Shown: positions 56,586 through 64,000 of the stretch, piece after piece
Position numbering within the stretch: position 1 is the first letter of the stretch
Layout: the number at the start of each line of letters is the position of its first letter
Origin: Rhodobacter sp.
GTDB taxonomy: Bacteria > Pseudomonadota > Alphaproteobacteria > Rhodobacterales > Rhodobacteraceae
Reading direction: 5' to 3'
NCBI GenBank assembly: GCA_027484145.1
Contig: JAIXUH010000019.1
Location: 1 to 64,000, forward strand
Length of the DNA stretch: 64,000 nucleotides
Program-made: the position numbers and the translations under genes
Notes under the pieces: generated by a model
Told to the model about the DNA's origin: nothing
Seen by the model: the letters and a program-made list of their open reading frames with translations, nothing else
The model's database searches: none

Positions 56586-57634
56586 GTCCGTACCTCCCGT
56601 GCCCGGATTTCGGCTAGAATTGCCGCAAACGGTGCAGGCAGATCACCCGTCTCGACAGCCGGCAGATGCTCAAGCCGCCAAGACCGGCTGATCGGCTCAA
56701 AGGATTTCTTCAAAAGCGGAAGTCTAGTCAGATGCGCCATCGCTAAGGGAGAGGTTGAATAGCCCCGCCGTTTGTCCATGACATGATGCAGATTGGCCGA
56801 CACTTCGCTGTACTTGTCGGGGCCAGAAGCTTCCAGCATACGAACGCGCTCTGCAGCAAGCTGGGCGCCGATATAGGCGGCATGCTTCAGCGTCAGGCGC
56901 AAAAACCCGTCATCCTGTTCCGCAATCTGGCTGGCCAATCCGGTGCTGTTTGATCGCCCCGCCAGGTGCAGTCCGGCCGCCCGCATCGCTTCGCTAAAGC
57001 CACGGGCATCCTGCCGGATTGCTTTATACTTGTTCGAGGTAAATCGCAGCGCCGCCCAGAACGTGCCGAAACTTGGATGGGGCAAAGTTCTTCGGTTCAG
57101 TCGGTCAAGATAGCTTTCCAGAAACTGAACCGGGCCGCGCGTCCAGAAGATGGTGCCTGCGATATCGGCGGGATGTGCAGAGAGCTTGTCCAACAGATCG
57201 GTCGCGATCAACACCGGCAGCCAGATGCTGTTGTTCAGGATCAGCAATTCGTCGGGGGCGAGACCCCATTGCCGCATATGGGGCAGACCGTCACGATTGC
57301 CGCAGAAGTCATGACCGGAATTCGGCCCTTTAACCGCACTCCAGACCACGTCACAGAGCAAAGGAGCGTCGGACACGACAAGGCGCACATACCCGGCAGC
57401 GGCCAGCCATGCGCAGATGGCCATAGTGGACGCGTCTATCCCATATGGCTGATAGACAAGTACAAGTGCCAGCTTGTCCGACGCAGGTATTCGCCCATCG
57501 ATCCGAGGTAGACCCGCCGCAATGCCTCGGTCAAGCTGGCGTTGCCTTGCCGGAGCCGTCAGGGCGTCACCAAGGCCCCTTTTCTGTTGCCCAAATCGCA
57601 CCAGTTCCCGACGCTTTTTCCGAATGGGTAGCAT
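56582..57634 (-). CDS. RgpF-like protein, copy 2 (diverged paralogue)
   Basis: The 350-residue product is a paralogue of the neighbour: LALVLVYQPYGIDAST, YVRLVVSDAPLLCDVV, NSGHDFCGNRDGLPHMRQWG, LLILNNSIWLPV and IAGTIFWTRGPVQFL align in order with copy 1. The usual GYDFGGYR segment has become GHDFCGNR, so the substrate site may differ or be altered. It is the first gene of a two-gene minus-strand operon. The upstream region (57635-58200) contains its promoter and otherwise unassigned sequence. Confidence 0.8.
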   Translation of the reverse strand: MLPIRKKRRELVRFGQQKRGLGDALTAPARQRQLDRGIAAGLPRIDGRIPASDKLALVLVYQPYGIDASTMAICAWLAAAGYVRLVVSDAPLLCDVVWSAVKGPNSGHDFCGNRDGLPHMRQWGLAPDELLILNNSIWLPVLIATDLLDKLSAHPADIAGTIFWTRGPVQFLESYLDRLNRRTLPHPSFGTFWAALRFTSNKYKAIRQDARGFSEAMRAAGLHLAGRSNSTGLASQIAEQDDGFLRLTLKHAAYIGAQLAAERVRMLEASGPDKYSEVSANLHHVMDKRRGYSTSPLAMAHLTRLPLLKKSFEPISRSWRLEHLPAVETGDLPAPFAAILAEIRAREVRT

Positions 57635-58200
57635 TCCGGCCTCAATTGTCTGGCGACTTCACTTAGAACCAAAATCACATTGTATCTATGGCAGCAACAA
57701 GAGCCTGTGAAAGGCAAATTTGAAGCGGGCCGCCTGCAAACTCAGCTGTGAAGCCAATGCAGCAGCAGCCAAAAGTGCGAGGCGTGCGCATTGTTTACGG
57801 TCAAGCGTCGGTGTGTTGCAGTATGAACGCGCTGCCAAGGATCGCATCGATCGGCTGGACAGAATTCTACGCAACCAGATCGACTTGCACGGCATCGCCC
57901 TCACCGGGTATCAGATCATGGAGTGCGATCTAGCCGGGACAAGGAAGAACCCTGAGGTTATCATTCTGAAACCGGCAAAAGGCGGCGGTGGTGGTCCCTG
58001 CCAGGAGCGTTGCCGGTCTACATTCAAGAACTGATCGAGCACCTTAACATCCTGTTCCGGGTGGCTACACCCATCGAAGTTCAGCTCGCCCTCATGAACC
58101 AAGTGGCCGCGATCACTCGGGAAAACCTGGTCGTCATGGCACAGATTGGGAACAGCCGCGCTGATTATAGAGCGGAGAACTCGGGCTCATCGGGTTGAGG
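57635..58200. other. 566-bp stretch without a supported gene
   Basis: Short open frames exist on the plus strand (about 57720-58034 and 58010-58198), but they have no recognised similarity, no ribosome site and frame conflict. The region lies between the RgpF-like pair and the IS3-type remnant and is probably promoter plus recombination scar. Confidence 0.5.
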
Positions 58201-59721
58201 CTATGCTGCTTGACGCTGGTGGCTCAAGAGTCGGTTTTGGATGGTCTGCAGTTTGATGCGCCTCCTTTCAGCCAGGATGGTTTCACCGCGACCGAAGTCG
58301 ACGTTGGCCGGGGTGAGTTTGCCGATGCTCTTGTGGTAGCGGTGGTTGTTGTAGTGATCGACCAAGGCGGCGATGGCTGCTTCGAGTTCGCCCTCGAGGA
58401 AGTAGTTTTCGAGCAAGATGCGGTTCTGCAGGGTCTGGTGCCACCTTTCGATCTTGCCCTGGGTCTGGGCCCACTCGGCGATTGCGGGCAATCGCCTGCC
58501 GGGTAACAGGTGCATCGGCGCACCGCGAACGTGCTTTATGCCTTTGTCTTCGAGATTTATCGTCAGATCGCCAGCGATATAGGACGAGCCCTTGTCGCCG
58601 AGCAAACGCGGTTTGTTCAGAACCGTAGCGCTGTCGCCGCCTGACGCTGCCAGGGCAATGTCGAGCGTGTCGGTGACATCCTTAGCCCGCGTGGTGCCGC
58701 AGAGTTTCCAGCCGATGACGTAGCGTGAGAAGTCATCGAAGATCGTAGGCAGGTAGAACTAGCCCCAGCCGATGACCTTGAGGTAAGTGAAGTCGGTCTG
58801 CTGTTACCCGGTAGGTGATTGCTTGCAATCACCGTAAGGGCACATCTGGTTTGGTGCCGTGCCTCGGGCATTCCGTCGGACCCATGACGGTCATGCCCTC
58901 GATGTCCTTGCACTCATCCGCAGCCTTGATGACAATGTAAGCCGGGCTGGTGATAAGGTCGTGCGTTTTGAGCAGGCGATAGACTGAAGCCTCTGACACA
59001 AAATACTTTTCTGTGTCAGTGAACCGGACCGCCAATTCGCGCGGAGACAGCTCAGGCTCTTCCAAAGCCAAGCCCACGATCTGGCTCCGCACCCGATCGG
59101 GTATGCGGTTCCAGACCCGGGAAGGCCGACAAGAGCGATCCTCCAGCCTCTCGGGGCCGTGTTCGACAAAGCGATCATACCACCGGTAGAACGTGGTAGG
59201 CGGAATGCCGATCATGGCCAAGGAGCGCCGGACCGACAGGTGTGACTGCTCCACCAGCCGGATGATCTCAAGCTTCTCCGCAGCAGGGTATCTCACTCTT
59301 GGTCGCCCCCAGCACCGGTCATGCTCCTTTAAGCAAGCGGTTTTCCAAGGTCAGATCGGCAACCAGCTCCTTCAAAGCCACAGCCTCAGCGCGCAAATCC
59401 TTGACCTTGCCGCTGCTGGCCTGGCGAGCGGTGTCTCCAGCCAACCGCTTCCTGCCAGCCTAAAGGTACTCCTTCGATCAGCTGTAATACAGGCTTTGGA
59501 TCGTCGTCGGGCAAACAGTTCCCCGGACTGTTTGCCGACCCTCCTCCACCTCCCTTCCGGCACAATTCCCAGATGCTGTCCTCGCCTCGAAGGCCGGACA
59601 GCACGATCCGGATATTTTCCTGAGAACTATGCAGCTTGCGCGCAGCGCGCCGGATGTCCTTCACGACCTGCTCTGCAGGCGCCTTTTTCGTCAGGGGGAT
59701 CTTTCTCATCTCCACCTCCAT
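58201..59721 (-). pseudogene. Decayed IS3-family element (orfA/orfB with several lesions)
   Basis: OrfA begins at 59721 (MRKIPLTKKAPAEQVVKDIR) but loses its frame after GLRGEDSIWELCRKG. OrfB begins at 59296 (MRYPAAEKLEIIRLVEQSHL) and keeps the helix-turn-helix and YFVSEASVYRLLKTHDL part up to about 58890. There the frame changes, and a TAG near 58760 replaces a conserved Trp codon. The integrase end reads GKIERWHQTLQNRILLENYF and VDHYNNHRYHKSIGKLTPAN, finishing at 58201. At least three lesions make it inactive. I could not match inverted repeats at the two ends, so it may be truncated. Confidence 0.88.
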
Positions 59722-59866
59722 GTGGGGTCAAGATGAGCCGCAAACCCTCCGCTACGCAATCACGCCAAACTGTCCCATAAGTGCTGACGGTGGACAACCC
59801 TGAGTCTCGCTCACGCTCTAACTGTTGGGGGCAACGTCATGGCCAACAAGGCCCAAGGGGCGGCAT

Positions 59867-59897
59867 GAAAAAAGCCCCGGCGTTTCCACCGGGGCCC
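59867..59897 (-). terminator. Intrinsic terminator of pnp
   Basis: Read on the minus strand, GGCCCCGG pairs with CCGGGGCT across an eight-base loop and is followed by TTTTT, some 20 bases beyond the pnp stop codon. Unassigned sequence and IS3 debris begin right after it. Confidence 0.9.
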
Positions 59898-59917
59898 CTA
59901 TTGCAACGAGGAAAAGC

Positions 59918-62056
59918 TTACGCTTCGGCCTCTTCCTTCTTTTCGGTGATCTCTTCGCCGGTTTCCTGGTCGACCATCTTCATGCCAAGGCGCACCTTGC
60001 CACGGTCGTCAAAGCCCAGAAGTTTCACTTTCACTTCCTGGCCTTCTTTCAGGATCTCGTTCGGGTGGTTCAGGCGCTTGGACGCGATTTGCGACACATG
60101 CACCAGACCATCACGCTTGCCGAAGAAGTTCACGAAGGCGCCGAAATCGACGAGTTTCACGACCTTGCCGGTGTAGATGCGGCCTTCTTCCGGTTCTGCC
60201 ACGATCGAATAGATCATGTCATAGGCCTTCTTGATGGCAGCGGCGTCGTTCGAGGCGATCTTGATGATGCCGTCGTCGTTGATATCGACCTTGGCGCCAG
60301 AGGTTTCCACGATTTCGCGGATGACCTTGCCGCCCGAACCGATCACTTCGCGGATCTTGTCTGTCGGGATCTGCATCGTCTCGATCTTGGGGGCATACTG
60401 GCTGAACGCCTGCGCGCTGGTCAGCGACTTGGCCATTTCGCCCAAGATGTGCATCCGGCCGTCCTTGGCCTGCGCCAAAGCCTGTTCCATGATCGCAGGC
60501 GTGATGCCGGCAACCTTGATGTCCATCTGCAGCGAGGTGATGCCGTTCGCGGTGCCGGCGACCTTGAAGTCCATGTCGCCGAGGTGGTCTTCGTCGCCAA
60601 GGATGTCGGTCAGCACGGCATATTTACCGTCATCTTCCAGGATCAGACCCATGGCCACGCCAGCCACCGGTGCCTTCAGCGGAACGCCCGCATCCATCAT
60701 CGACAATGAGCCGCCGCAGACCGAAGCCATCGAGGACGAGCCGTTCGATTCCGTGATCTCGGACACGACGCGGATGGTGTAGGGGAAGTCGGTCGGCGCA
60801 GGCAGAACAGCCTGAAGGGCGCGCCATGCCAGCTTGCCATGGCCGATTCCGCGGCGGCCGGGGCTGCCGACACGACCCACTTCACCAACCGAATAGGGCG
60901 GGAAGTTGTAGTGCAGCAGGAAGTTGGAGCGCGAGTTGCCGTGCAGGGCGTCGATGATCTGCTCATCTTCACCGGTGCCAAGCGTCGTCACGACCAGACC
61001 TTGGGTTTCGCCGCGGGTGAACAGGGCCGAGCCATGGGTGCGCGGCAGGATGCCGGTTTCGCAGCTGATGGCGCGGACGGTCTTGTTGTCACGACCGTCA
61101 ATCCGCGCGCCGCCGTTGATGATGTCGCCGCGCAGGATCGAGGATTCGAGTTTCTTGATGGCGGACCCAAGGTTCGCATCTTTCTTCTCGTCGTCCGACA
61201 GCGTTTCCACGATGGCTGCTGCAGCAGCGTCGATCGCGTTGGTCCGCTCTTGCTTGTCACGCAGGGCAAAGGCCGCGCGCATCTGAACTTCGCCCGCGGC
61301 TTTCACCTTGGCATAAAGATCGGAATAGTCAGGCGGGGTGAAATCGAAGGGTTCCTTGGCGCAATCTTCGGCAAAGTCGAGGATCAGGTCGATCACCGGC
61401 TGCATGGCGTCATGGCCGAACTTCACAGCCCCCAGCATTTCCTCTTCGGTCAGCTCATAGGCTTCGGATTCGACCATCATCACGGCATCTTTGGTGCCGG
61501 CGATGACCAGATCAAGCCGCTGGTCGGGGTTGTTGCGCAGGTTCTGGATGTCTTCGACATCGGGGTTCAGCACATAGGCGCCGTTCGAGAAGCCGACGCG
61601 GGCCGCACCGATGGGGCCCATGAACGGCACGCCAGAGACGGTCAGCGCCGCCGAGGCCGCGATCATGGCAACGATATCGGGTTCGTTCACAAGGTCATGC
61701 GACAGCACGGTGCACATCACCAGCACTTCGTGGCGGAAGCCATCGACGAACAGCGGGCGGCACGGACGGTCGATCAGACGCGACGTCAGCGTTTCCTTTT
61801 CGGAAGGGCGCGCCTCGCGTTTGAAGAAGCCACCCGGAATCTTGCCGGCGGCATAGTATTTTTCCTGATAGTGCACGGTCAGGGGGAAGAAGTCCTGACC
61901 CGGCTTTGCGGATTTCGCAAAGGTCACGTTGGCCATGACGCTGGTCTCGCCCAAAGTGGCGATGACCGAGCCGTCGGCCTGACGGGCGACCTTGCCCGAT
62001 TCCAGAGTGAGCGTTTCATTGCCCCACTGGATGGATTTGCGTGTAACGTTGAACAT
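59918..62056 (-). CDS. pnp: Polyribonucleotide nucleotidyltransferase
   Basis: The 712-residue product is PNPase, the 3'-5' phosphorolytic exoribonuclease of the degradosome. It has two RNase PH domains (start [57 protein letters not shown]), a KH domain ([18 protein letters not shown]) and an S1 domain ([20 protein letters not shown]). A TAGGA site precedes ATG 62056. It follows rpsO on the same strand, the usual rpsO-pnp arrangement, with a hairpin in between. Confidence 0.97.
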   Translation of the reverse strand: MFNVTRKSIQWGNETLTLESGKVARQADGSVIATLGETSVMANVTFAKSAKPGQDFFPLTVHYQEKYYAAGKIPGGFFKREARPSEKETLTSRLIDRPCRPLFVDGFRHEVLVMCTVLSHDLVNEPDIVAMIAASAALTVSGVPFMGPIGAARVGFSNGAYVLNPDVEDIQNLRNNPDQRLDLVIAGTKDAVMMVESEAYELTEEEMLGAVKFGHDAMQPVIDLILDFAEDCAKEPFDFTPPDYSDLYAKVKAAGEVQMRAAFALRDKQERTNAIDAAAAAIVETLSDDEKKDANLGSAIKKLESSILRGDIINGGARIDGRDNKTVRAISCETGILPRTHGSALFTRGETQGLVVTTLGTGEDEQIIDALHGNSRSNFLLHYNFPPYSVGEVGRVGSPGRRGIGHGKLAWRALQAVLPAPTDFPYTIRVVSEITESNGSSSMASVCGGSLSMMDAGVPLKAPVAGVAMGLILEDDGKYAVLTDILGDEDHLGDMDFKVAGTANGITSLQMDIKVAGITPAIMEQALAQAKDGRMHILGEMAKSLTSAQAFSQYAPKIETMQIPTDKIREVIGSGGKVIREIVETSGAKVDINDDGIIKIASNDAAAIKKAYDMIYSIVAEPEEGRIYTGKVVKLVDFGAFVNFFGKRDGLVHVSQIASKRLNHPNEILKEGQEVKVKLLGFDDRGKVRLGMKMVDQETGEEITEKKEEAEA

Positions 62057-62196
62057 CGGTTTTCCTATCTTGCCGGGGGACCCTCCACCCGGCTGCGGTG
62101 AGCATACGGGCCCCATGCCCGTGACCCTTTTCTTTCCTCGGTCCGGCCCCACAGGTCTGGTGCGGTAGACCCTCGCCCCTTGCAGGGTGCGAAAAG

Positions 62197-62224
62197 AGAA
62201 CGCGCCCGGCGTGGGGCGCGTTCT
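62197..62224 (-). terminator. Hairpin between rpsO and pnp
   Basis: Eleven-base arms AGAACGCGCCC and GGGCGCGTTCT with a six-base loop, followed on the minus strand by a short CTTTTC, lie 12 bases beyond the rpsO stop. It is a likely partial terminator or an RNase III processing site as at other rpsO-pnp junctions. Confidence 0.75.
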
Positions 62225-62235
62225 GTCTGACGAAA

Positions 62236-62505
62236 TTAGCGGCGCAGACCCAAGCGGGAAATCAGCGACGAGTAGCGTGCCTCGTCCTTGCCCTTGAGGT
62301 AGTCCAGCAGCTTGCGGCGCTGAGCAACCATCATCAGAAGACCACGGCGGGAGTGGTTGTCCTTTTTGTGGCCCTTGAAGTGCTCGGTCAGCGTGGCGAT
62401 GCGCGACGACAGGATCGCAACCTGAACTTCCGGCGAGCCGGTGTCGTTCTCTTTGGTCGCGTATTCCTTGATAAGACGTGCTTTTTCTTCGACAGTGATC
62501 GACAT
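62236..62505 (-). CDS. rpsO: 30S ribosomal protein S15
   Basis: The 89-residue product matches S15 along its whole length ([20 protein letters not shown] at the start, [29 protein letters not shown] at the end). AGGAG precedes ATG 62505; the open frame upstream is not homologous. S15 binds 16S rRNA and may repress its own translation. Confidence 0.97.
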   Translation of the reverse strand: MSITVEEKARLIKEYATKENDTGSPEVQVAILSSRIATLTEHFKGHKKDNHSRRGLLMMVAQRRKLLDYLKGKDEARYSSLISRLGLRR

Positions 62506-62837
62506 CGGATATCTCCTGTTAAGAGGGTGAAGGTGCGAGCCGGGATGTCGTCCAGCAAGACCATTGCTCCGCCAGGACTCTGACGGATGCGCGCCTATAG
62601 GGGAAAACGGCGCAAAAGGAAAGTGTCTTATGCCAGCCAGAGCAGGCGACATCGCCCCGCCACATGGTTAGCCGCTGATTCACCAGCGCGCGGGAATTCA
62701 GCCCGGCACGCACGCACGACGGTGGAATCACCAAACCGATTCGTGCTATGAATCGTCATCTTTTCCCTTTTGCATCATCGCATTAGGCGGAAAAATGGTT
62801 AACGCGCGTCATGCGCCATCTGTTCGGGGTGCGGTTC
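62506..62837. promoter_or_regulatory. Divergent gap between rpsO and the third RTX gene
   Basis: This 332-bp gap holds the promoters of both genes. No clear box was recognised. The part near the RTX gene (62750-62800) is T- and A-rich, compatible with a promoter for it. Confidence 0.4.
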
Positions 62838-63908
62838 ATGCTTGCCTTGCTTGCCGTCTTTGGTGCCCTTGGGGCCGGGTTGATCGCCGACGCCATCATC
62901 AAGACGCCCGAGTCAGGGGAGGCGGAGGGCGAGGATGAGGCTGAGCGCGCGGAAGACGCCGATGCGCTGGAAACCGAAGATGCGGGATCCAGTCCCCTCG
63001 ATTTTGCCGCAGGAGACGATGAGCCGGACGAGGACACGGCTGCATTTTCGGCCAACCTTCAGGATGGCATGCCGGTGTCTGACGACATTCCCGATGCGGC
63101 CGACGTGCCCGTCACCCTTGCTGGCGGAACGGCAGATGATGTACTGAGCGGCGGCAACGCCGATGACCGTCTGGCCGGTGGCGGCGGCGATGATCAGTTG
63201 ACGGGCCGCGATGGCAATGACTCGATGTCTGGCGGGGCCGGACGCGACCATCTGGATGGTGGCACGGGAATTGACTGGCTGCATGGACGCGGCGGCGCCG
63301 ACGTTCTGGCCGCCGGAGACGGGCAGGATGTCTTGATGGGCGGCAGCGGAAACGACGACCTTTCCGGCCATGCGGGCCATGATGCCCTGTCAGGTGGGAA
63401 TGGGCGGGATCTTGTGCAAGGCGGCGAAGGTCAAGATACGCTGACGGGCGGAAGTGGCCGCGACACGCTTTCGGGTGGCACGGGGCATGATCTGCTATCC
63501 GGCGGCGGATCTGGCGATGAGATCGATGGCGGTGACGGGGATGACACGCTGTGGAGCAGTGCAGATGGCACGCCCGACCAAGCGCGCGATTTCCTTAATG
63601 GTGGCACTGGCAATGACCACCTGATGTTGGGTGCGGGCGATTACGGCACAGGTGGCGAAGGGGAAGATCTTTTCGCGCTGAACGACATCTTTCCTAATGG
63701 CCCTGTCGCGCACATCACGGATTTTGATCCGGCCGAAGATCAACTGGTGGTCCTGTACGACGCTGCAACGCACAGCAACCCTGACCTGCAGATCGACATT
63801 GACCCGCAGACCGGTCTTGCAACCTTGCGTCTTGATGGTGTCGCGGTGGCGGTTGTGGAAAACGGCCAATCGGTCAGCCTTGACCTTGTTGATCTGCGCG
63901 CTGCCTGA
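62838..63908 (+). CDS. Membrane-anchored RTX calcium-binding protein 3
   Basis: The product is 356 residues from ATG 62838 (GGGG upstream; 62811 would add nine). It repeats the plan of the other two RTX proteins here: a hydrophobic N-terminal anchor (MLALLAVFGALGAGLIADAI), a strongly acidic linker (EAEGEDEAERAEDADALE), about 16 GGxGxDxLx nonapeptides (GGTADDVLSGGNADDRLAGG onward) and a C-terminal beta domain (ITDFDPAEDQLVVLYD, LRLDGVAVAVVENGQSVSL). It probably binds calcium outside the cytoplasm. It stands next to rpsO-pnp, far from the other two. Confidence 0.88.
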   Translation: MLALLAVFGALGAGLIADAIIKTPESGEAEGEDEAERAEDADALETEDAGSSPLDFAAGDDEPDEDTAAFSANLQDGMPVSDDIPDAADVPVTLAGGTADDVLSGGNADDRLAGGGGDDQLTGRDGNDSMSGGAGRDHLDGGTGIDWLHGRGGADVLAAGDGQDVLMGGSGNDDLSGHAGHDALSGGNGRDLVQGGEGQDTLTGGSGRDTLSGGTGHDLLSGGGSGDEIDGGDGDDTLWSSADGTPDQARDFLNGGTGNDHLMLGAGDYGTGGEGEDLFALNDIFPNGPVAHITDFDPAEDQLVVLYDAATHSNPDLQIDIDPQTGLATLRLDGVAVAVVENGQSVSLDLVDLRAA

Positions 63909-64000
63909 ACAAGGGCCCAATGTCGTGTGTTGCGCCCGTCTGAACCCTTGGGTCAGGCTGTCATGCGGTCGCTTTGCAGGGCAGCGTTATAGAGGTGCAG

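Noticed and set aside
57720-58198. Two short plus-strand frames between the RgpF-like pair and the IS3 remnant
   Set aside because: No ribosome site, no recognised similarity and incompatible frames.

Overview
The window comes from a Rhodobacterales alphaproteobacterium (Paracoccaceae; Rhodobacter, Tabrizicola or Gemmobacter-like). This rests on the high G+C content, on proteins closely matching Rhodobacter families (L-malyl-CoA/beta-methylmalyl-CoA lyase Mcl1, a 319-residue AccA, a DUF1244 protein near N-formylglutamate amidohydrolase and pyruvate kinase), and on several families I know mainly from that order. Most of the window is ordinary, gene-dense chromosome. No tRNA, rRNA or CRISPR array was recognised.

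Layout. 1-7.2 kb: the tail of a repeat-bearing protein, then a signalling locus with two membrane hybrid histidine kinases, a cysteine-free secreted 'molybdopterin-fold' protein and a NarL-type regulator. 7.3-16.9 kb: FadH-type dienoyl-CoA reductase, a zinc-ribbon membrane protein, the ftsE-ftsX-plsC-FMN protein operon, accA and an AraC/GyrI regulator. 17-22.4 kb: mcl1 with operator-like repeats, then a four-gene operon of HTH regulator, N-acyl-D-amino-acid (dipeptide-type) epimerase, an unknown protein and D-amino-acid transaminase. 22.4-26.4 kb: two membrane-anchored RTX proteins, DUF1244 and N-formylglutamate amidohydrolase. 26.5-35.2 kb: core genes pyk, rpmI, rplT, pheS and pheT, and a GMC oxidoreductase.

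35.2-42.5 kb holds the most interesting unit, a tightly coupled seven-gene minus-strand operon: a long coiled-coil protein, an unknown 376-residue protein, an AAA ATPase, a large unknown protein and two small membrane proteins. A visibly A+T-rich gene sits in the middle. It encodes a 257-residue protein with an R-x5-H-Y motif like that of HEPN ribonucleases, and it is joined to both neighbours by 1-4-base overlaps. It looks like a precisely docked foreign, possibly defensive, cargo gene.

42.6-50.6 kb: M20 deacylase, a second Old-Yellow-Enzyme fusion with an altered active site, aldehyde dehydrogenase, 1-Cys peroxiredoxin, a CobW/COG0523 GTPase behind an almost perfect Zur-like palindrome, and an L,D-transpeptidase. 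50.8-59.8 kb: a surface-sugar island (WecE-like aminotransferase, acyltransferase, glycosyltransferase-like protein, TylF-like methyltransferase, two RgpF-like proteins) bounded by decayed IS5-, IS110- and IS3-type transposase remnants. 59.9-64 kb: pnp and rpsO, then a third anchored RTX protein.
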